The notes below the pieces were generated by a model, which had not been told where the DNA came from, ran no database searches, and saw only the letters and a list, made by a program, of their open reading frames with translations. Of a DNA stretch of 64,000 nucleotides, positions 46,698 through 53,917 are shown one piece after another (position 1 is the stretch's first letter; each line of letters begins with the position of its first letter). The translations under genes and the position numbers were made by a program. The stretch is from JBPOHE01 sp052035915 (GTDB lineage: Bacteria > Pseudomonadota > Gammaproteobacteria > Chromatiales > Chromatiaceae), in assembly GCA_052035915.1 (NCBI GenBank), contig JBPOHE010000061.1:1-64000 (forward strand). The letters are read 5' to 3'.

Positions 46698-47750
46698 ATG
46701 TTTCCCCATCAGTCCATGTCCGCTGGCCCAGGTTGGCAACGGGAATTGGCCGCGGCCTTTACCAGCACCGACGAGTTGTTGCGCTATCTGGAACTGGACC
46801 CCGGTCAGGCGGACGACTGGGCCGGGGCGGCCCGGTCCTTTCCTGTGCGCGTTCCCCGCGGCTTTGCCGCCCGGATGCGGAAGGGTGATCCGCGGGACCC
46901 CCTGCTTTTGCAGGTGTTGCCCCAGGGGCAGGAGGTCGAGGCCAAGATCCAGTCCGGCTACAGCCTGGATCCGGTCGGTGACGGCGAGTCGGAAAGCCTG
47001 CCGGGGCTGTTGCGGAAGTATTCCGGGCGGGCCTTGTTGATGGCCGCCCCCACCTGCGCCATCCATTGCCGGTATTGCTTTCGTCGCCACTACCCCTACG
47101 CGGAGTCGAGCCTCTTCAGCCGCCACTGGGACGCCGCGATGGAGATATTGCGGCGAGACGACTCCCTGCGGGAGATCATCCTCAGCGGCGGTGATCCTCT
47201 CACCCTGTCCGATACCCGGCTTGGAGATCTGATCGGGGCACTGGAACCCATAGCCCATGTCCGACGATTACGCCTGCATAGCCGTTTGCCGGTGGTCTTA
47301 CCGAGTCGGGTGACGCCTGAACTTGTGCGTCTGCTCGCTCGCTCCCGCTGGCGAACGATCATGGTGATCCACGCCAACCATCCCCGGGAACTCGATGCCG
47401 AGGTGGCCTCGGCTTTGACGACCTTGCGGCAAGCCGGCATCGCCTTGCTCAATCAGGCCGTGCTGCTGCATGGGGTCAACGACCAACCGGAGGTGTTGGA
47501 GTCGCTCAGCGAGCGACTCTTCGAGTGCGGCGTGCTGCCCTATTATCTCCATCAGCTCGATCGGGTCTGGGGGGCCGCCCATTTCGCCGTGAGCGAGGAG
47601 CGGGCCTTGGCGCTGCATCACCGACTTTCGGCGCGCTTGCCCGGGTATCTGGTGCCGAGATTGGTGCGCGAGATTCCGGGCGCTCCGGCGAAAATTCCCC
47701 TTGGATCGATCGCACCCACGGACTGGAACCGCCCCGAGACCGACGGATGA
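46698..47750 (+). CDS. epmB: EF-P beta-lysylation protein EpmB (lysine 2,3-aminomutase-like)
   Basis: 350 residues of the radical SAM superfamily. The cluster motif CAIHCRYCFRRHYPY (CxxxCxxC) is at about 117-125, with GGDPLTLSD and a PLP-binding Lys in GAPAKIPLG near the C-terminus. EpmB converts (S)-alpha-lysine to (R)-beta-lysine, which EpmA attaches to elongation factor P. In many genomes it is divergent from efp; here no efp is adjacent. The start ATG 46698 gives the normal length. Confidence 0.94.
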   Translation: MFPHQSMSAGPGWQRELAAAFTSTDELLRYLELDPGQADDWAGAARSFPVRVPRGFAARMRKGDPRDPLLLQVLPQGQEVEAKIQSGYSLDPVGDGESESLPGLLRKYSGRALLMAAPTCAIHCRYCFRRHYPYAESSLFSRHWDAAMEILRRDDSLREIILSGGDPLTLSDTRLGDLIGALEPIAHVRRLRLHSRLPVVLPSRVTPELVRLLARSRWRTIMVIHANHPRELDAEVASALTTLRQAGIALLNQAVLLHGVNDQPEVLESLSERLFECGVLPYYLHQLDRVWGAAHFAVSEERALALHHRLSARLPGYLVPRLVREIPGAPAKIPLGSIAPTDWNRPETDG

Positions 47751-47751
47751 A

Positions 47752-47777
47752 CGGCCTTGGCCCGGGCTTTTTTTGAA
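47752..47777 (+). terminator. Probable terminator after epmB
   Basis: A short GC-rich fold CGGCC-TT-GGCCCG, with one bulged base, is followed by seven T residues. It lies immediately past the epmB stop codon. The stem is short, so confidence is limited. Confidence 0.5.
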
Positions 47778-47914
47778 CCCTTTCCGCTAAACGGTCTAGA
47801 GGCTCCGACAAACGGTAGTTATTCCAGTAAAATGGGCTGCTGAAACAATCGGGCAAAGATAGTGCTGCAACGCCGGGGGTGGAGTCCGCCCTTGGCAAGT
47901 TGGAAAGAGACCCC

Positions 47915-50017
47915 ATGAACTCGAAGTTGGTACCGGATACCGCAATCAAACTCCTCATGGTGGAAGCCTCGCCGAACAAGGCCGAGGCGCTGGCGACGGC
48001 GATGCGCAACGCGGGCATGGCGGTGCATACCACCCGCGTGGCCAAGGAAGATGACCTCCTGGAGGCACTGAAGGCCAATCGGCTGGATCTCGCCCTGTAT
48101 TCTACCGACACCCCCAATCTCAATCTCGACCGGGCCTTGGCCCTGTTCAAAAGCTCCCCCGGATTGCCGCTGATCGTCCTCACCCCCGAGCCGGACAGCA
48201 AAGCGCGGATCCGGGTGATGCGCGAAGGGGGAAGGGACCTGCTGGCCAAGGATGACCTGCCGCACTTGCAGTTGGTGGTCAAACGCGAACTGGAGACCCT
48301 CATGCTGCGTCGCCGGCTGGGTTCCGCCGAGCAGCGCCTGAAGGAGGCCGAGGATCGCAACACCGTGCTGATGCAAACCTCCCGGCAATCCATCGCCTAT
48401 ATCCATGAAGGCATGCATGTGCGGGCCAATCCGGCCTATCTGGAGACCTTCGGCTACGTGGATATGGACGACATCGAAGGCATGCCGCTCCTCGACATGA
48501 TCGCCGCCTCCCACCATAAGGCTTTGAAAGATACCTTGCGGAACCTGGAGAAAACCCAGCCGACCAAACCCGAGCATCTGCAAGTCGTCTGCCAGACCAC
48601 CGACGGCAGCCGCTTCGAGGCCGATCTCGAGTTTTCCCCCGCCACCATCGACGGCGAACCCTGCACCCAGGTCATCATCAGCGATCAGCAATTCAAGAAA
48701 GAGCTGGAACACAAGCTGCGCCAGCTCACCACCCTGGATGTGCTCACCGGCTTGAGCAATCGACAGTTTTTCCTGGACAGTCTGGAAGAACTCGTCCCCC
48801 GGCTGCGCTCCAACGAGGAGGCGCGGGCGCTGTTCTACATCAATGTCGACAACTTCCACGAGATGCGCAACGCCGGTGGTTTCGCCCTCGCCGACACCCT
48901 GCTCAAGGAGATTGCCGGCATCGTGCAGACCCAGATCGGCGGTAACGATCTCCTCGCCCGCTTCGGCGATCACAGCTTCACCCTCTTGGCAAAGGATCCC
49001 CAGCGATCCCGTATCACGGCCATGGCGGAGGTGCTGTGTCGCGAGATCGAAAGCCACGACTACAAGAGCGCGGAGAGCTTCGTCTCGCCGACCTGTAGCA
49101 TCGGCGTCAGCCTGTCCTCGGGCACGGACAAGTTCGCCGCCCAGGATTTCATCGGCCAAGCCTATCAGGCCTGCGAAGCGGCGGCCAAGAAAGGCGGCAA
49201 CCAGTATTGCTTCTTCGACACCATCCTCAGCAAGGACAAAGGCGCCGGGGCCGGCGGCGACGCCGCCAATCTGGAGGAGCTGATCCGGTTCGCGATCAAG
49301 AACGAACGCTTCCGCCTGGTGTATCAACCCATCGTCAGCCTGCAAGGGGACACCCGGGAGAACTATGCGGTGATGGTGAGGATGCTGGACCGCAACAACG
49401 AAGAGGTGACCCCGACCCTGTTCATCCCCCAGGCGGAAAAGATCGGGGAGATGGCCAAGATCGACCGCTGGGTGATCCGACATGCCGCCATGGAGATGGC
49501 CGAACAGCGCAAGGAGGGTAAGAAGATCTTTTTCTTCGTTTCCGTCTCCGGCGACTCCATGGAGGACGAAAGCCTCTTGCTCTACATCTGCGATCTGATC
49601 GAGGAGTTCAAGCTCAAGGGGGCCTGGTTCACCTTCCAGATCGCCGAACGCGACATCCGTTCCCGCATCCAGCAGGCGAAGAGATTCGTCGAGGAATTGA
49701 AAAAGATCGGCTGTATGTTCGCCATCGACCAGTTCGGGCTCCTGGCCAAGCCGGAAACCTTCCTCAAGCATTTCCCGGTCAATTATGTCCGCCTGGACCG
49801 CTCCTTCATGGACGGTCTGACCAAGAACCAGAAAAAGCAGGATGACATGCGTCGAGTACACAATCTGGCGCATAGTTTCGACATCCAGACCGTGGCCACC
49901 GGCGTGGAGGATGCCAACAGCCTGGCCGTGCTCTGGAACGTCGGCGTCAACTTCATTCAGGGCTATTTCCTCCAGGAACCCTCGGAAACCATCGCCTACG
50001 ACTTCAGTCACGGCTGA
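47915..50017 (+). CDS. FimX-like degenerate GGDEF-EAL protein (REC-PAS-GGDEF-EAL)
   Basis: 700 residues from ATG 47915 (MNSKLVPDTAIKLLM). The order is a receiver-like domain (1-120), a coiled coil (120-155), a PAS domain (155-260), GGDEF (265-435) and EAL (450-695), as in Pseudomonas FimX. The GGDEF active site reads FGDHS (350-354) and the EAL position reads AVM (486-488) rather than EAL; the receiver phospho-acceptor is also unclear. Both catalytic sites are thus lost, and a c-di-GMP receptor role is likely. FimX controls type IV pilus assembly and twitching. It is a single-gene unit between epmB and a palindromic element. It is linked functionally to FimV upstream. Confidence 0.85.
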   Translation: MNSKLVPDTAIKLLMVEASPNKAEALATAMRNAGMAVHTTRVAKEDDLLEALKANRLDLALYSTDTPNLNLDRALALFKSSPGLPLIVLTPEPDSKARIRVMREGGRDLLAKDDLPHLQLVVKRELETLMLRRRLGSAEQRLKEAEDRNTVLMQTSRQSIAYIHEGMHVRANPAYLETFGYVDMDDIEGMPLLDMIAASHHKALKDTLRNLEKTQPTKPEHLQVVCQTTDGSRFEADLEFSPATIDGEPCTQVIISDQQFKKELEHKLRQLTTLDVLTGLSNRQFFLDSLEELVPRLRSNEEARALFYINVDNFHEMRNAGGFALADTLLKEIAGIVQTQIGGNDLLARFGDHSFTLLAKDPQRSRITAMAEVLCREIESHDYKSAESFVSPTCSIGVSLSSGTDKFAAQDFIGQAYQACEAAAKKGGNQYCFFDTILSKDKGAGAGGDAANLEELIRFAIKNERFRLVYQPIVSLQGDTRENYAVMVRMLDRNNEEVTPTLFIPQAEKIGEMAKIDRWVIRHAAMEMAEQRKEGKKIFFFVSVSGDSMEDESLLLYICDLIEEFKLKGAWFTFQIAERDIRSRIQQAKRFVEELKKIGCMFAIDQFGLLAKPETFLKHFPVNYVRLDRSFMDGLTKNQKKQDDMRRVHNLAHSFDIQTVATGVEDANSLAVLWNVGVNFIQGYFLQEPSETIAYDFSHG

Positions 50018-50173
50018 GGCCGATGGGAAAGAAACCGGCACGGAGGCCGGGATTCCTCTCGCCCAAACCGGCTTATCAGTCAAGCGGCGCCGCGGCGGAT
50101 ATCAAGTCTGATCCGACCTTGTGGCCGATGTTGGCGACCCTCAAGTACCCATGGCGTCTGGAGGGACTCGATC

Positions 50174-50291
50174 CCGGGCCTGGGCGCTTTGGTCCGGTTT
50201 TCTGTTCTCTAATAAAGAACAATGTATCTCAAAATTGAGGAATTGTTCTCTATATAAGAACAAAGACCGGCCATTTTCCGTCAATGCCCGG
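50174..50291 (+). mobile_element. Dispersed 118 bp palindromic element, copy D
   Basis: CCGGGCCTGGGCGCTTTGG at the left and CCGTCAATGCCCGG at the right form the ends. Inside are CTGTTCTCTAATAAAGAACA and TTGTTCTCTATATAAGAACAA, separated by a smaller palindrome CTCAAAATTGAG. The surrounding 520 bp between fimX and the PstS-like gene contains no gene that I can support. Confidence 0.8.
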
Positions 50292-50541
50292 AGCTGCTGA
50301 GCGCGCCTGCCCATGCCTGTCGAACCTTTCTCCCATCGGCGAATCAGGGGCTGGCGCCCGAACCCGCCTCACGACCCGGCCACTTCGTCGGGGCTCGATG
50401 GATCGGCTGGGTGATTGATCGGGGCGGCCGCCGGAGAGCGCCCCCAAGCGTCGCTTTATGGTATGTTCTTCCGCGGATTTCCTGGGCCTGTCGTGCGCGG
50501 CACAACGCCCGGGTTCTTTTACTCCGTCGATCAGGAATCCC

Positions 50542-51615
50542 ATGTCGATGAATTTTGCCCGGCTCTCGGCCATCCTGGTGTTGTTGTATTCCAGTCTTGC
50601 CGTAGCGACCCCGGATACGCCATCCAGTACGGCTTTCGCTTTGCGTCACTACATCCGTATCCTCGCTCCCGAATCCATGCATCCCTATACCGAGGCCATG
50701 GTCCAGGCTTTCATGGGCCGTCGGCAGGGGCAGCCGCCGGTGATCGAGACCCGCCCGACGCGGGCCGCCACCACCTTGTTCTGCGCTGGGGTGGGGGCCG
50801 CCCACCCCGATGTCCTGGTGATACCGCGGCGTCTCAGTCACGCCGAATACAACCGCTGCATCGAACAGGGTGTCGAGCAGATCGCTGAAGTGGTGTTCGG
50901 CTACGAGGTGCTGGCGCTCGCCGTCAAGCGCGAGGTCATCCCCTTTCCCCTGACGGCGGAACAGATATACCTGGCACTCGCGGCCGAGGTGCCCAAGGAC
51001 GGCGGCTTCCAGGCCAATACCACTCGCACCTGGCATGATGTGGACGCGCGCCTGCCGGAGCAGGAGATCCAGGTGGTGATACCCACCCGGAAAGCCGGTG
51101 CCAGGGACCTCTTCAATAACGAGGTCCTGGAGGCCGGTTGCCGTGGTCTGAGCGAGATCCGCAAGATCTACTCGGCCACGGAACGCACCGCCAAATGTCT
51201 CGGCCTGCGTAGCGACGGTCCCCTGGTAGAGCGGCCTCCGTATGCCCTCCAGAGCCATCTCTTCCAGGCCCCCGCGGGAACCATAGGCGTCATGCCACTG
51301 CATCAGGTCGAAATGGCCGGCCGCAGTCTGCTGACCCTGCCCTTCGAAGGGGTACTGCCGACCAGGCCGAGCATCGAAACCGGCAGTTATCCGCTGAGCC
51401 GCCGACTCTATCTCTACGTCAAGCTCGGCCATATTCAGGAACGCAAGGGCTATGGTGTCACCGAGGGGTTGCGGGAATTTCTGCGGGAAGCCAGTGGGGA
51501 ACAGGCCCTGGAACCCGGTGGTATCTTCGATCGGCTGGGATTGATCCTGCCCCCCCCGGCGGAGCGGGTGCGGCAACGCCTCGATGGGTTGTTGCTGCGA
51601 CCCATGGTGAGATAA
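50542..51615 (+). CDS. PstS-like secreted periplasmic-binding-fold protein
   Basis: 357 residues from ATG 50542, with AGGA five bases upstream. The signal peptide MSMNFARLSAILVLLYSSLAVA is followed by a PBP-like_2 fold with HYIRILAPESMHPYTEAMVQ and GVGAAHPDVLVIPRRLSHAEY, comparable to phosphate-binding PstS proteins, although the ligand residues cannot be confirmed. Later segments include VIPTRKAGARDLFNNEVLE and RRLYLYVKLGHIQER. It is first of a three-gene cassette with two unknown genes, 11 bp ahead of the next. No phosphate permease adjoins it. Confidence 0.78.
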   Translation: MSMNFARLSAILVLLYSSLAVATPDTPSSTAFALRHYIRILAPESMHPYTEAMVQAFMGRRQGQPPVIETRPTRAATTLFCAGVGAAHPDVLVIPRRLSHAEYNRCIEQGVEQIAEVVFGYEVLALAVKREVIPFPLTAEQIYLALAAEVPKDGGFQANTTRTWHDVDARLPEQEIQVVIPTRKAGARDLFNNEVLEAGCRGLSEIRKIYSATERTAKCLGLRSDGPLVERPPYALQSHLFQAPAGTIGVMPLHQVEMAGRSLLTLPFEGVLPTRPSIETGSYPLSRRLYLYVKLGHIQERKGYGVTEGLREFLREASGEQALEPGGIFDRLGLILPPPAERVRQRLDGLLLRPMVR

Positions 51616-51626
51616 GAGGAAGCGAT

Positions 51627-52232
51627 ATGGATTGGACGAACAAGGCGGCCAAGGCCGGATTCCTGGCCTGCGTCCTGCTGTGGCACAGCCTGGCCTGGCC
51701 CAACGAGGTGACGGATACCACAGGCGTTATCTACACCGTCGAGGAACGGGCCGGACGATTCTGGTCCGGTGTGAAGGCGTTTTTCACCGCCCTGACACAG
51801 ATATTTCTTCCCCCCTCCCCCACGGACGTGGCCCGTCGTATTCACGCCGGTGAAACCCTTTTCTGGACCCTGCTGGTCGATGCGGGCTACGAATTGGATG
51901 ATGTCCAGGTCACCGCCAGCCTGATTCCCAAGGTCTCGGCCTCTTTTCGCCTGGCCCGGGAGTTGTCCGATGCCGACCGGGAATGGCTGCAACGACGGAT
52001 GGACGAGCTGGCGCGGACCGGCGGCGGCCTCATGGAGGGGCTGCAACGCTCGGTCATCCTCATGCTGTTGGAAGCCTCCGAAAACGGCGGCTACAAGATC
52101 GACCGGGTGCACCTGGTGCTCTCCCCCCTACCCGAGGCCCAGCTTTCGCTCAAGCCGCTACCGCCTTCCCAGGATACCCCTCAAGTCGACTTGTCAAAGT
52201 CCCTGAGCCTGTTGCGTTATCACCGCTACTGA
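51627..52232 (+). CDS. Hypothetical secreted protein, second gene of the PstS-like cassette
   Basis: 201 residues. An N-terminal signal or anchor (KAGFLACVLLWHSLAWP) is followed by a region with one amphipathic helix (ERAGRFWSGVKAFFTALTQIF) and a conserved-looking block FWTLLVDAGYELDDVQVTASLIPKV...LARELSDADREWL. I do not recognise a family. AGGAAGCGAT precedes the ATG. Eleven bases separate it from the upstream gene and 46 from the next, so it is likely co-transcribed. Confidence 0.75.
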   Translation: MDWTNKAAKAGFLACVLLWHSLAWPNEVTDTTGVIYTVEERAGRFWSGVKAFFTALTQIFLPPSPTDVARRIHAGETLFWTLLVDAGYELDDVQVTASLIPKVSASFRLARELSDADREWLQRRMDELARTGGGLMEGLQRSVILMLLEASENGGYKIDRVHLVLSPLPEAQLSLKPLPPSQDTPQVDLSKSLSLLRYHRY

Positions 52233-52278
52233 ACGACCCGGCGTCCGCCGACACCCCCGAGGGACGGCTGCGTTTCCC

Positions 52279-53277
52279 ATGCTCGAGCGACTGCGGCAAT
52301 ATGTTCATCCGCCCTGGCGGTTCAGCCCGCTGCCTTTCCTGGGGTTGGCCCTGCTGCTGCTGGCGGGGACCTGGGGACGGTCGAACACCCCGGCGATTCA
52401 GGCTCCCCCACCGCCTCCTTCAGGAGCCGCGCTCCACCTCCACTTCGACACCATGTTGAAACGGGACGCCGACCTGCTGGCCGGTCTGGCCGCCGAGCGC
52501 CTCGACAATACCCTGAACCCCCTGTTCAGCGACTACCATCAACGTCTCACCGAATTCACCGACTGGGCCTTCCAGTGGCGCACCAGCTATGCGCTGCTGC
52601 GCCGCGGCGCGGTCACCGCCCTGACCCTGCCCTTTTCCGAATCACCCCGGCTACAGCAATTCGGCGTCTCCTGGGACGACCTCATCGCCGCCAGGTTCGA
52701 CGAACTGGTGCTGCGTCCCAGCGGTGGGCTGGCGGCCCTGCACAGCGCCCAGGATCGCTGGTCGACGGATATCGGTTCCGCCCTGGAGGTCCTGGCACAG
52801 GATAGCCTGCGCACGATCACCCTGCTCCAGGGCCAGGAGCCGCCGACCCTCGCCGAAGCCGTCCCTCCCTTGGGAAACACAGCCGAGACCGACGCAGCCT
52901 TGCAGCGGGTCTTCGACAACGCGACCAGCCCCATCAAGACACGCATGGTGCGTCCGCTGGTGACCCGCCTGACGATTCGCCCCCCGGTCGCGGCGGCCGT
53001 CACCGCCGCCGGCGAGAGCCTGGCCGGCGCCGGGGAAATGGCCCTCCTGGGCAGCTTCACCAGTCTGGCCGTCACCATCGCCGGTTTCCTCAGCATCGAC
53101 TACCTGCTCAGCCGGGCCGATGCCGCCCTTTCCCGACAGGAATTCGAAGCGGAGCTGCATCACCTGCTGGATATCGAGCGCGAGAACCTGCGCCAGGCCT
53201 GGCTGGCCAGCATGCAGCAGGAGATCGACGGCCGCCTGAGCCAGATCCGGGCCTTGATAGGGGCGAACCAACCATGA
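52279..53277 (+). CDS. Hypothetical membrane protein, third gene of the PstS-like cassette
   Basis: 332 residues with one N-terminal membrane helix (FLGLALLLLAGTWG) and a second hydrophobic segment (EMALLGSFTSLAVTIAGFLSIDYLL) near 260. Between them is a helical periplasmic-type region (HLHFDTMLKRDADLLAGLAAERLDNTLN...), and a coiled coil ends the protein (RQEFEAELHHLLDIERENLRQAWLASMQ). No known family recognised. It may hold the secreted partners at the membrane; that is inference from order only. Confidence 0.75.
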   Translation: MLERLRQYVHPPWRFSPLPFLGLALLLLAGTWGRSNTPAIQAPPPPPSGAALHLHFDTMLKRDADLLAGLAAERLDNTLNPLFSDYHQRLTEFTDWAFQWRTSYALLRRGAVTALTLPFSESPRLQQFGVSWDDLIAARFDELVLRPSGGLAALHSAQDRWSTDIGSALEVLAQDSLRTITLLQGQEPPTLAEAVPPLGNTAETDAALQRVFDNATSPIKTRMVRPLVTRLTIRPPVAAAVTAAGESLAGAGEMALLGSFTSLAVTIAGFLSIDYLLSRADAALSRQEFEAELHHLLDIERENLRQAWLASMQQEIDGRLSQIRALIGANQP

Positions 53278-53533
53278 CCCGGGTGGACAGTTATTCAGCC
53301 TGCCGATCCGCGGGAAGAGCGGGGATCAGCCCTTTCTCATAGGCGATGGCCTGCACATCACGCGGCCGCTGGCGAGCCTCCATGATGAGCCAGAGGGACG
53401 GGCTCGATGCCAGGTCCCGACTCCTCGCCTCCCACAAAACCTCACCCAGGTTTTTCGATACCTTCGATCCTGCCGCCCAGGATGATCCCCAGGGGGCAAA
53501 TGGGCATCGCCCTTGCCACCTATCAGTTTGTTT

Positions 53534-53550
53534 CCCCCTTGAGAAGGGGG
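53534..53550. repeat. CCCCCTT-palindrome in the repeat-rich gap
   Basis: CCCCCTTgagAAGGGGG matches the two palindromes at 54488-54504 and 54522-54536 inside the STAND gene, differing only in the three loop bases. It lies in the 630 bp gap between the PstS-like cassette and the STAND gene. That gap also holds copy E and a REP; I see no protein gene in it. Confidence 0.6.
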
Positions 53551-53691
53551 GCTTGATGGGGGTTCACAGCGGCAAAATTTCTGACGAAACCATCCTGGCC
53601 GCATGGCTTCAGGCCAGAAAATCCCCCTCTCCATCTTTTTCCAACGGGGAAGAGGCTGAGGAACCCTTTCTGCCAAAACTGATAGGTGGTG

Positions 53692-53808
53692 AGGGCATCG
53701 CCCGAAGATGCGCCGTTTTTGTTCCATTGAAGAGAACAATAAAATCAATAATGGCCTTATTGTTTCCTGAAAGAGAACGAAATCGACTCCAAACACCCCT
53801 GGCCCCGG
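53692..53808 (-). mobile_element. Dispersed 117 bp palindromic element, copy E (inverted)
   Basis: It starts GGGCATCGCCCGAAGATGCG and ends CCCCTGGCCCCGG, with GTTCCATTGAAGAGAAC and TTGTTTCCTGAAAGAGAAC inside. Read on the minus strand, the ends CCGGGGCCAGGGGTGTTTGG match the left end of copies C and D. It is degenerate, with one mutated arm in each inner palindrome. It lies between the convergent cassette and STAND genes. Confidence 0.65.
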
Positions 53809-53885
53809 AGCCGATCTGGGCCTTCCGGATCGGTCAGCCGCTGTTGTGCCACCAAAGGAAAGCCTCCGGAGGCCCGCAGCCAAGA

Positions 53886-53917
53886 GCTGGGATTCGCTCC
53901 GCTCATCACCAGCCTAC
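53886..53917 (-). repeat. GTAG-headed REP overlapping the STAND gene stop codon
   Basis: On the minus strand the sequence reads GTAGGCTGGTGATGAGCGGA and so on to ATCCCAGC, nearly the same as 9785-9816. The STAND reading frame enters it at GTA GGC TGG TGA, so its last residues VGW and its stop codon come from the REP. This is what would be seen if the REP had inserted into or at the end of the gene. Confidence 0.65.

Noticed and set aside
47819..50083. A 754-residue minus-strand frame opposite the FimX-like gene
   Set aside because: Antisense shadow of a well-defined REC-PAS-GGDEF-EAL protein.
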